NCBI RefSeq assembly: GCF_932526225.1 | Contig: NC_064034.1 | Coordinates: forward strand, 10,045,387 to 10,109,386 | Origin: Nematostella vectensis | Lineage: Eukaryota > Cnidaria > Anthozoa > Actiniaria > Edwardsiidae | Direction of reading: 5' to 3' | DNA: 64,000 bases | In this document: in pieces, positions 51,101-60,987 of the stretch | Layout: every line of letters starts with the position of its first letter | Numbering within the stretch: position 1 is the first letter of the stretch | The notes under the pieces: model-generated | The model's input: only the letters and a program-made list of their open reading frames with translations | Told to the model about the DNA's origin: nothing | Databases searched by the model: none | Position numbers and translations under genes: made by a program

Positions 51101-53213
51101 GAGCAAGAATCTGTAGAAGGCCAGTTTAACGATAAAGCAGAAGGAATTGGTGAAGTTGATGAGGATAGACAAGTGGAAGGAGAATTTATTAAAGAAGAAA
51201 AGGATGAGCGGTTAGACGCTGAAAGACCAACACATGAGGAGGAAGAAGTATCAGAAACAGAGATTTCTGAGCCAACCAGAACAGAGGACGAAGAAGAGAC
51301 AGAATCATCGACAGTAGGGTCTCCTCCTTATACCAGCAAGGTGCAGGTCATCATTGGTGATGAGGCTGGAGGTAAATCGCCATTAACCCAGTCGTGTACC
51401 AGATCACATCTTCACATCCGCGCAATGATGGTCACATTCTTTTCATGTAGCTGGAAGATGACAACCAAACCAGTCCCAGGGATCATCCGCTTACCAATCA
51501 CATCCGACAATGGACATTCACCCGATTCACGCATTCTATTATACGCAGTTGTTAATGGGGTTCGTACACTTCACGTTACTTTTTAACCTTATTAGAAAGC
51601 TACGAAACCAGGAGAGGCAAAAACCAGTGATCGTCCACCCACCGCTCATATCTCCGTCAATTGCCATCCAACAGAGTCACAAATGTGGCTGTACCCGATG
51701 ATTTTCATATAACATACTCAAATGTCGTTATGGTGTAAAAGGTAAAAAGAGAGAGATTCTAGTGATCGTCCGCTCATCACTCGTATTAATCAAATACTGT
51801 CGAAAAGTAAATACGCGATGTTACTAAAATATATATTACCTATCCGTTACATCAAGCGCTTACTTTTGAACCTTTTTTAAGTAGAAAAATTGACTGGTGA
51901 AAAGAATGTGAAGGAGCTCGGGAGATTGTTTGAAGACCACACGGACGACACACCTAAAGCTGTTTACCCTAAGGATATATCAGGTGCGTCGACGACTTTC
52001 TTTAATAGAAAGCAATAGACGATAGTAATGATGATGATTTAAATGTCATAAATGACTATAGATCCTCCCTTGTGATTATGCATTAATAAAAAGATGTCTT
52101 GGATTTATCTTTTCAGGGAGCAAGAGTCCAGTTTCTGTGAGACGTTTCCGGGAGATCTTCGAGCACGGCGAGCCGCTTCTCAGCTCTGCTGCCCTCCACA
52201 CAGGTAGGATATGTGGTACGCGAAGGCAAAATGAAAAATAAAGAAACCCAAGGTCGCTTACAAAAGGGGAAACACTCTCTGCCCCTAAATCTGTTGAGAA
52301 TTCCCAGATACGTTAAGGTGTTGATCACATTTCAGCCTACTCTAGGTCCCCCAGTGTAGATGATAGAGTTTTGAGCTAATGTGCTGAATGTTAATGCGTT
52401 AAAACTATTTTTCCAATTACCCTTGAATTGCTAAAATGTCGTTTACTAGTTAGTATTAATGAGCATAGGTAGCGCAGTCGGCAGGGCGTGGCTCTGTAGT
52501 ACCTGTGCCTCTCACCACAGGTTTCCCGGTCGCTCTGTAGTACCTGTGCCTCTCACCACTGCGTTCAGGGTTCGTTCCTGGTTCTGACGGGAGTTGAATT
52601 TGTTTTTACTTGCCAATGCTCCGAGGGATTTTTCTCCGGATTCCCCTGTTTTGCTCCCTCAACAAAAAACAACAATTTCGATCTAAGCTGTGCTCCGTGG
52701 TTAGACATGAGTCGTATGGCAGATGCCTGATACGCCCTAGCCTGCGTACATCCGGTAAACGCGAGCTTTACCACTGGTAATACAATACTTTTCGACCGGA
52801 TCCCGGATTCGCGCAGGCTAGATACGCCCTCTATGCCTTCGACTCGTACACGTTGCATCTGTGCTCTCGTAATACAGGCTGCAAGGAGGATGTCTCACGC
52901 CCGTAGCCAGGGGGGGGGGGGGGGGGGTTCGGGGGGTTTGGAAGAACCACCCCACTCGACTGGAAGGTCCGCTCTATTAAAGGAAAATTGAGTTCCACTG
53001 CTCGCTAGGTCGAGCTCCCTAAGCGCTCAAAATCCTGGCTACCGGCCTGTGGCTACCTCCCAATTTTTACTATTAACTACATTTTTCATGCCATTTTTTT
53101 ATAATATTTATTTTTCACCTTAAGCTCCCATTGAAGAAAACACAAGTCCTCCTCCTGGTATTGTCAAGAATATGAAGCTGTTGTTCGAAAACCCCAAAAC
53201 GTTCAAGATGTAA
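45189..53213 (+). CDS. Giant acidic Glu/Ala/Val/Pro-repeat protein with C-terminal V-K-x4-LFE modules, 1443 aa
   Basis: I do not recognise an orthologue. Coding exons: 45189-45203 (MSETE; exon from 45163), 47087-48143, 48387-51371, 51885-51983, 52117-52203 and 53125-53213; all GT-AG and in frame. Residues 6-357 are acidic and Ser/Thr-rich. The 2985-bp exon encodes about 995 residues. After a Glu/Lys/Ala segment, it consists of roughly 10-12-residue units of the type EEAEAPVEEAE, low in aromatic and cysteine residues: an extended, highly charged rod or spring like PEVK or neurofilament tails. The last three exons each carry one copy of a motif: KNVKELGRLFEDH, SVRRFREIFEHGEP and IVKNMKLLFENPK. 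No signal peptide or membrane segment is seen, so it is probably cytoplasmic. A structural, cytoskeleton-linked role is inference. An AATAAA near 53743 may end the transcript. Confidence 0.85.
52462..52676 (+). repeat. tRNA-derived SINE with internal duplication
   Basis: Box A-like GGTAGCGCAGTCGGCAGG is at 52468-52485 and box B-like GGGTTCGTTCC at 52569-52579. The tail has GCTCCGAGGGATTTTTCTCC and ends CAACAAAAAACAACAA. Between the boxes, a 27-bp block (CTCTGTAGTACCTGTGCCTC...) occurs twice, 41 bp apart (52492-52518 and 52533-52559), which stretches the box spacing. It lies in the last intron of the acidic-repeat gene. Confidence 0.75.
52730..52828. repeat. Foldback element CTAGCCTGCG with target-site duplication
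   Basis: Perfect 10-bp inverted ends, CTAGCCTGCG (52737-52746) and CGCAGGCTAG (52812-52821), continue into partly paired CCGGT...ACCGG. The element is flanked on both sides by ATACGCC (52730-52736 and 52822-52828). It is about 85 bp long and noncoding. Confidence 0.75.
52898..53047. repeat. CCCGTAGCCAGG-family MITE, copy 2
   Basis: It starts CGCCCGTAGCCAGG followed by a long poly-G run, and ends CTCAAAATCCTGGCTACCGG. It shares CCACTCGACTGGAAGGTCCGC with copy 1. It lies about 75 bp before the last exon of the acidic-repeat gene. Confidence 0.7.
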
Positions 53214-56200
53214 GCTGTACACTAGATAGCGAAGATACTAGACTCTAGACTCGCAGCCGACCAATGAGCAACCTAGATAAATAGCGATGTAAGATAAACC
53301 ATAATGTATTACCGAAGTCAATTTGTTTATAAAAATATGAATATGAAATCTTCAATTATTGTTTTGAAAGGATTAGGAAGATTTATATTGCAGTTTAAAT
53401 AAGTTAATATTGAAGAATGAAGCATTGGACAAGATATTTTATAGCAAAAAGCAAATATAATATGTTCAATGATCCTGAACGCATTATGTAATATCTTATT
53501 TTTTAGGGGTGCGTTTAGTACCGTGTCGGAGTAAATTGATTTTCGGAAGACAGCGGAGATTGGTGGCAGCCTTTTAGCGGAAATTGAATCAAAAGATGAT
53601 GCGCAAATCCACTCTGCTTTCTTTTCCAAGTCTACTTATTTTCTGTTGTGCTATATGTTTCTCCCTGTTGTAGATACTGTTACTTCACTACTACCCCAAG
53701 TAAATTTAGGTCTTGTACGATATGGGCTTATTTTGACTCCAAATAAACACACTCTCGAGCTAACGCACCCTTAAGACGTACAATATTTGAACTTGAAATT
53801 AACGTCTACTATCGAATCAGCCTTAGAACTGTAACAGATCTTGCGAGACTTAATTTCTCGGCAGATCTTCTACTAACAGTTATACGTTACCAAGATTTTC
53901 ACTAGGCCGATGGATCTGTAATTTCTGCTAGCGGTTGGCGCGAGGTCTCACGTATCTCACACGACCCTCTAATTTTATCACCTTAACTGTATATCCCCGT
54001 ATGTGTCAGAAGACATTTAGTGGAAATCATAGTGGTAGTGCTTGTTTGTACACCTTTTATAACATTTTTCAATTTTGCTTCTCATAAATTGCAGTACTAG
54101 AATGTCTGGATACTAACTTCATAGTACCATGATCAAAAAATAAATAAGGAAGTTCAGTAATCAATGACTGTATTCTTTTCCTTGTAAAATACCTTTGTGG
54201 GAAGGGTGAACTCAGCGCATAAAAGCATTTTCAGGAAGCTATATTCTTCAGCCTTGTGTGCGGGAAAGGGTTTGACGGTCTATCAAATTTGATGAATGAA
54301 ATCATTTTGCAGCCAATCCACTTTCTATCGTAGCAGGCCGGGAGGGACTGAGGAAGAGTGACCTGCATTTTTTTAGCTGAGGCCCTCACTTTTGATCATT
54401 TTGTTGATTTGAACCCTTTTCTTTAGTTTTACCCGTATTTTTCGTTAGGTTGGTTTCGTTAGGCCATCATATTTTGTTCTGGCGGCGCGAAAGGTCAAGA
54501 TCTTTACTTCCCTTTCCCCGCCCTCTCCCCGAAAAACACCGGGTAAACGCCTGTGAACTAGGAAGGATATTTCAGCCTGCTCTTCCTTTTCACGGTGCTT
54601 TGTAGCCCGTGTTTCATGGGAAAATGTTTTTTTTAAATGTGACTGGAGGAGGAGGCATGACAGATTGCATCATCTTGAGTGACGTTCCTTGCACACAAAC
54701 GTCACACTCAGTATATAAAAAAAACTAGAACTGCTTCTGACCTTTCCAAAATCCTGCAGACAAATGGAGCGAGACTTGCACAACTACCAGTGTTAGCGAC
54801 AAGGATTCCCAATTCATTGAGTACCGTAAAAACTCCAGTGCAGAACATAGTCAAAAGTGTAAAACTGCCTTCGTGCATGACACTAAAAGCGGCTGCTGCA
54901 TGAAGCAGACTAGGCAAGACTTAAATATTTATTTTATTTGCTTCGGGGACAGACGCTATCCTATTTTTCTATATGTCTTTAGTAAAAATCCTGCTCTCCC
55001 TTGCCCCCACGACTGTGGAAAGAATGTTCGGGGATTTTAATTATCACGATATTCGTGACAAGTACTCCCAGGGACAAAAACCTTCCTTATTTAAGATACC
55101 CGGAGGGGGTTCTTCCCATGTCCACCTGATAGGGATGCTCGTCGTATTTTTTAGGGGTCAGGTATTTTTTATGGGGTATGGGGTATCCGAGAAAAAAATA
55201 AGCTTTCCTCTTGGAAATGGTATTTTTAAGGCTCCTGAGGTATTGTTTAGGGAAGCAATTTGCGGTCGTGCAGGTATTTTTTAGAGGGTATTTTTCGAAT
55301 TTTTCGACGAGCAACCCTATCACCCTACCCCCCCCCCCCCCCCCCCCCCCCCCCGGGGGGGTAAGAAACTAGAGTCACCTACGCCGGGACAGAAAGCAGT
55401 GACTTTATCGTTTTGCAAACAGCGGTATATTATTGCTAATAACAGGCAGACAATAACAAACGTCAAAAGAATAACATGCAATTCAATAACTAGGTATTCT
55501 AACTCTCAGCTAACCGCACCGTTTTAAGCCTGACAAGCAACATCCGATTGGCAAACACCACATTTTAAGGGATGCATTTTAAAGCGCAACGATTTGTGGA
55601 TTCCTATAAATTATTCGAAATCAGCTTTTAACATTGTCCCTTATAGTACTTATAGAAAAAACCGGTGAGTTTCTGCACGAACCCTTGATGTGTTCATATG
55701 TCCTCGCGGTTTCCTTTGAATAATCCTTATTACTTATATTTTCCCGCTATATCATTTTTATCGAAGTTATACGCATTTTAACGCATTTTAGTCTTTCGCC
55801 CACTCATGTTTACCATATGAGTGCAACCACATTTCTGTGTTGATTCTTCACAAAAATTCGAATTTTTCAAAATAAATGAATATAGAGCTTCACCATCCAT
55901 CATCCTGTCTTTTTACGACAATTATCTTCGATAATAATTGTTTTACATTGTTTAGTTACATTCTTTAGCTGTGTCTCAAGATATTCAAAGGCATTAGAAG
56001 TGCTTACGGATGTGTGAGATTTTATCGCTAAGAAATCGCTTTATGTTTTTTGAACAGCAAAGAGATAAATATAAACAAAGACGTTAACACAATATACCAC
56101 ATCACAACACAACGGGACATTTGAATATTACTTGTAATAAACTTTCAAAAGCTTTTTTTTATTGATGCCGTGGTTGATTAGATATGAGTATTGAAAACTA

Positions 56201-58385
56201 GACAGACCTTAATAGTGTGTTTATTTAGCATTTTGTCTTTATCACTGGTATTGGATGGGATGTGGGATGGATAGATCCGGTCGGATCGAATGGAAAGAAT
56301 GCAAAGCACTCCTTCGCCAGATCGCTTGGGGCCTCAGTGGTTTTGTTTCCCTAGGAACTAGTTGCTTAGGTCTAATAACTTTAACTGCTTCACACGGATC
56401 TGGACTGCCTCAAACGAACAAGGCGAGCTCGCACGCATGTTCGCGTTGTTTTGACGAGAAAGTGGATTTACACAGCGCAAAGGGAGATCGACTTGCTGAC
56501 TAGCATACCGCAATAAAATCTCGGACGGCTTTGGGCCAGCAGTTATGTGGGAGCAGGTATGTTTTACTCGTGTTATACAGCAAATATATAGAAGTCAAAG
56601 GTAGATGTTGGGAGACTGTTTGATTTATTTATTGACGTAGAAGTGTAACCGTCGCTAGCATGCAAACTTCGCACCTTCGCACAAAATGTACCCCGATTTC
56701 TCTTTCGCGCGTCACTTTATCTTGCGACATCTCGCGACCAACTTTTGCTGTTTCCAGTAGTAATGACATGTTTTAAACTTTCTATAACACTAAGTAAATT
56801 TGTGATGTATAACTTCGATGCAGATAGCAACAAGGATGAATATTTAAGGTCTTTCTCTGAATTGCCAAGAAACCTAAATTAAAAGAAATTATCTAACTAT
56901 GTATTCGTTACGATGTGGCTTGGTGGTTCGTTTAAAAGTCATCACCAAAAAGCACCGGTTCTTATTTCTCCGAAGCTTGTCGTACTTGCCCTAACGTGGA
57001 ATAGCGCTTTCAATTAGGATCCCCTATACTTGACCCCTTTAAAACACAATAATCATATTTACATGTAGTTGTAAGTTCTATGTTGTATAGCGTTATGAAA
57101 TCTGATTGCAACGACACAAAAAGAATAGAAAGTTTTGCGTGTCATGATTGATTTTATAGATGCTTACAAAGCACTTGTTTTTCCCTTCTACTTTCTACAA
57201 GTCCTCGCAAAATAATTCTGGTTGAGCATCAAACTGAGTTGAAGTACAAAACACATCAAGTTTAGATTCACCTTATAATTCCCCTATAATCCCTTAAACG
57301 CCATTAGGGGTAATTGATTGTTTATATTGGCAATAGAATTAAATGCATGTACTTTTTTATAATGCTTTGTAGAAGGCTGATAGATTCGTTTGATCTAGCG
57401 GTATCTCAAGTCTTAATATAAACAAAAACGCTTTTTTTTCACACTTTCTTTTTTGTTTTTGTTTACATTTTAACCGTAGGAAGTGCGCCAAACAAGATGT
57501 TTTGAAAAACATACCGGAAACATGGTTATAACAGAGTTAATTTTATGATCTTCCGGCCGCGAAGTATGCGCATATGCAATGAGATTCCTCATCAACAAAA
57601 ACGACATCTCTCCCGTCTGTAATATTCAGATGCATCTAAATTGATTCCTCCAGTTTATTTGGATTCTTTCTGTTTCTCCACTTTAATTTGATTCTTTCTG
57701 ATACAGAAGAGATCTAATCTTATATACCACTACCTGAATTTCCATTATGGCTCGCAGTACTCTTATTTCGAAAATAAGACGCGCGAGAAATAAGGTGCGT
57801 ACAAAAGAAACCATATCACAAAAATGCGGAGATCTAACAAGATGGGTTTGCTCTCTAACGCTCTTTCGTTTCTGTGGGTAGTGGCCGGTCTGTAAGTTAT
57901 TATCGGAAATTTGAACAAGTCGCTGTTTTCTTTGCTGCTGTTAGCTGCTGTTTGTAACGGATAAAGGTTTTTATCGTTTATCATAATTGCATTTTGACAC
58001 AAACTAGACGGACGATCAAATGGCTCTTAAAAAAAAGCTTCTGAAATCAAGTAAGGTACAGGTACGTGCTATAAAAGTTGTTTGTTTCCAGCCTGGAAAA
58101 ATGTATATTCTGCTATTTCCCCTTTTTTCAAATAGAGTAGGAAAATCGACTTGTTCTTTCATTTCATTAGATCAAATGCATTTGGCGAAGCGCTGTCGCC
58201 AAAGTTTCGACTAGGTACAAGTGCGTAACATGATCACCTGCCTGCATACTAAAATGCTCTTTTCACTCCTTTCCACCTTTTTACACGCTTCTAGTTTTTT
58301 TTAAACATTTTTAACCCAGACAATATTAGTTTGTGCTTTGGATCTAGAAGAATCCATGATTTGATATGGTGTTATAGTTATAATT
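53214..58385. other. Long intergenic region after the acidic-repeat gene
   Basis: No convincing coding exon was found in this stretch. It includes a TATA-like word (TATATAAA, 54712-54719) without a recognisable gene behind it, a MITE at 55127-55322 followed by a poly-C/poly-G block (55331-55362), and a small ATG-to-donor segment at 56550-56562 (ATGTGGGAGCAG, then GTATG) that could be a 5' exon of the orphan gene at 58967. The rest is unremarkable AT-rich sequence. Confidence 0.4.
55127..55322. repeat. MITE with TGATAGGGWTGCTCGTCG ends
   Basis: The left end (55127-55144) and right end (55305-55322) are inverted over 18 bp with one mismatch. The interior repeats GGTATTTTTTA and GGGGTATGG words. 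A long poly-C then poly-G tract follows immediately on the right. Confidence 0.68.
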
Positions 58386-58583
58386 ATGTTCGGGAAGGAA
58401 GTGTTTTTAACCATTCGACTCCTGGCGGCGCTTGTCTTTTTATTTCATACTGTTTGCAACAATTATTCGAAGCTAGCTGAGTTCTATGCTTTATTGCACA
58501 TTATGCATAAAAATCCCAATAACACACGTCCTTATGGGTTTTCCTCGCGGCGTTTTTCGCGCTTAGTCCATCGGTTTAATTGA
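58386..58583 (+). CDS. Hypothetical 65-aa secretory-type peptide
   Basis: A single uninterrupted ATG frame encodes 65 residues. Residues 1-25 look like a signal peptide (LTIRLLAALVFLFHTVC), followed by a basic segment with an RR pair near the end (YGFSSRRFSR). This would fit a small peptide precursor, but it has no visible promoter or polyadenylation context and no family is recognised. It may be a chance frame. No function is assigned. Confidence 0.22.
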   Translation: MFGKEVFLTIRLLAALVFLFHTVCNNYSKLAEFYALLHIMHKNPNNTRPYGFSSRRFSRLVHRFN

Positions 58584-58966
58584 GACTTCAAAGAGCACGC
58601 TGCACCGGTGTTGTTTGGCGTGGGAGGTTAAGTTTTGCATCTGGAGTCTGAAGGTTTCGCTTAGTTACTCGAGCTGGGTGTCTGCTCGAGTAATGTTAGA
58701 CTTTCTGTGATGCTAACCGAGATGGTCAGCACGCAAGTCGCTTTAGACGTGACAGCAGCGTGAACGGTGGAAGCTTAGTTTATTTTTAGGCCCTCAATCG
58801 CTGAACAAGACCCATTTTAGGTTTTGGTTCATTTCGAGGCACAACGACTTACCTTCTAAAGTTTTATTTTCAAACCATTAAACATTCATTTGTCATTTAT
58901 CCCCCATTTCAGAGCGTGACCCATTCTCACGCCATCCGTGTAGCGTGAAACTACAAGCCAGGCGTC
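58584..58966 (+). other. Probable 5' flank / UTR exon of the orphan gene
   Basis: A strong acceptor (CCCCCATTTCAG, 58901-58912) opens an exon at 58913 whose first 54 bases are noncoding in the downstream frame: there is an in-frame TGA at 58946-58948. It leads into the ATG at 58967. The rest shows no feature. Confidence 0.4.
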
Positions 58967-59077
58967 ATGACGCAGAGAGATGCCCTGGAGTCTGTGGTAC
59001 CTATGGTGAACCGCTGGCTTGAAGGGGTGCATTCTGCTATGAAACATGGGACATTTTATGGAGCCAATGAATATGAG
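58967..59077 (+). CDS. Orphan first coding exon (37 codons), rest of gene not located
   Basis: The exon starts at an ATG with an in-frame stop upstream, reads MTQRDALESVVPMVNRWLEG then VHSAMKHGTFYGANEYE, and ends at a GT donor in phase 0. The composition looks genuinely coding. Two continuations are possible: a nearby acceptor at 59323 (TTTTATAATATCAG), which would give DSKQGL and a stop, or splicing to the phase-0 exon at 62927 of the next gene, making this an alternative first exon. I recognise no family. Confidence 0.5.
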
Positions 59078-60987
59078 GTCAGTACCAAACATATAATGAA
59101 GTGTGTCTATTGAGATGACGGAATTGTCGGAATCCAGTTTCCCCAGCCACTTCTGCTTCCCGTTTTTCCGTCGGTCCCCAAATACCGTTCCATTAATTCC
59201 GTTTTCCCGGACTATAACTCCTTTATCCCTAGTTTGCGTGTTTTGTTCACAAATATTTCAACAGCAACCTACTTTATTTTCCAAATAGTGCCTTCTTAAG
59301 TTTTTTTTTTTATAATATCAGGATTCTAAACAAGGTCTGTAGGTAATCTCGGGCTAACCTCTTTCCAAGGCGTCTTTGGGCTGCGCAGCCACCTTTTTAT
59401 GACGTCACAGTTTGATTTCTCGCTCGTGGGTCAGCGGACAGTGCTGAATAATGTATGCGCATGCGCGGGCTCTGGCAAAAACAATCGTAGTGTTGAACCG
59501 TTCGAGTAAAGGTACGAAAGGCTGACTTCAGTCGCTGTTTTTACTAACTGTACTATAATCATAATCGGGTCCTTGTTTAAGGCCTGATTACCAGGCCCGT
59601 AGCCAGGGGGTGGTTTAGGGGGTTCGGACGAAGGTCCGCTTAGAACAAACATAGCTATATAACGTTTGGCTGAGATATACAGTGCACATCAATATAATTA
59701 TCTTTATTATTATCGCTATATGTTAAAAAGCTCCCTATTAATAACATTTAAAATACGAGATTGGTTACCTAATGTAATAAAGCGAGGAGAGGGGTATACC
59801 GGAAATTTGGTCCACTGAAATGGAAAAACGAACCACCCCGCTCAAAATCCTGGCTACGGGCCTGATTACACAACATGTTTTGAAATGTTTCGAGAGTCGA
59901 AAACATCCTATCATTAGGGGTTTAAAAAACAATTAAACAACAACAACAAAAAACGCAGTAAAATCGTTATCGCAGTAAAATCGTTAAATCCAACATCGCG
60001 GCCGGAAAAAAAGTGTGAATCGTGAGAATGCAAGAAACATTTTGCGCTAAAGTTAGAAACATTTTATTCAGTTCGGGACGAATTTACAGCAAAAATTTGC
60101 GTCACTTCCGGCTGTTGAGGATTTACCTGACAGACGGTGCTGCTTGCATAGGCCTGTGATGCACAGATGCAAGGAATTGACGTATGAGAATATCATTTGC
60201 TGCACGCATTGTTTCACGGAGCCATGATTCTATCCCCTACGGTGATATTGGAGGCTGGACACAAACTAACTAAACAATCGACTCTCTTTCATATCATAGT
60301 AGTTAGCGAATCAAGCGGGAATAGGTAGCAAGAAAACAAGACACAATTTTCCCTTGTAGAAAGTGTCATCTTTCCTACTATTCTCCTTTCTCCTTTTTTT
60401 TTTGCTTCTAATGTAAGTTTTTGATGTAGCTAATAAAAGTTTCTGATACGTATAATATCTAATATAAGTTTCTGATAAATCCTGTAAAAAACAAATAACT
60501 CAAATATTGAAAAAAAGCATAGCTTATTCAGCGTAAGCTATTGTCTAGCCTTGATTCTTATTATAGCATCTCTTAAAGTGTCTAAGCCGATTGACCGTCT
60601 TTATAACTCATCACAGGAAAACTAAAAATATCTGTCGCCATCAAACGCACACACAATTGGATTCAACACGAATAATGTTGTCACTAATGTAATTAAGAGC
60701 GCAAAGCTATCAATCTTTACGCGCAAAATACTGGCGTAGGCGTAACGATAGTGCCGAGCTCGGGTTATCAGTAGGGAGAAAGAGAAAAGGTACGTAAACA
60801 AGCGGCCGAGATCACATGACCGGCCTGTGTGGGTATGATTGGATAGCTGGTACGCATTTCGTCTTGAGATCTCATTCTTGTTTCTTCCTCATAGATCCAT
60901 CTCTATACTAGCACAGTTAAATAGGACGCGATAAGTAAATCGTAAACTAAAGGGATCCAAGCGCTGATATTTGTTCGCGCTGTCGAC
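59078..60987. other. Intervening region with a MITE; promoter side of the 60988 gene
   Basis: No certain exon lies here apart from the weak terminal-exon candidate at 59324. It holds the third CCCGTAGCCAGG element (59592-59864). The last 100 bases before 60988 are the likely 5' UTR, with an in-frame stop at 60946-60948. No TATA box is seen. Confidence 0.4.
59592..59864. repeat. CCCGTAGCCAGG-family MITE, copy 3 (best ends)
   Basis: It starts CAGGCCCGTAGCCAGG and ends with the exact inverse, CCTGGCTACGGGCCTG (16 bp). ATTAC flanks both ends, suggesting a short target duplication. It shares GGTTCGGACGAAGGTCCGCT and CCGCTCAAAATCC with the other copies. Confidence 0.8.

Noticed and set aside
13444-53213. 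Idea that the receptor, peptidase and acidic-repeat genes form a functional cluster
   Set aside because: The genes belong to unrelated pathways, have mixed orientation, and are separated by repeat-filled gaps; no shared regulatory element was seen.
54679-54903. A 74-codon frame after a TATATAAA word
   Set aside because: Both strands are open here and neither frame shows a recognisable domain; the TATA word lies inside the frame itself.
54973-55284. A 103-codon frame over the MITE at 55127-55322
   Set aside because: Most of it is repeat sequence built of GGTATTTTTTA words.
56255-56503. An 82-codon frame with several cysteines
   Set aside because: No signal peptide, no conserved motif and no convincing splice sites; likely chance.
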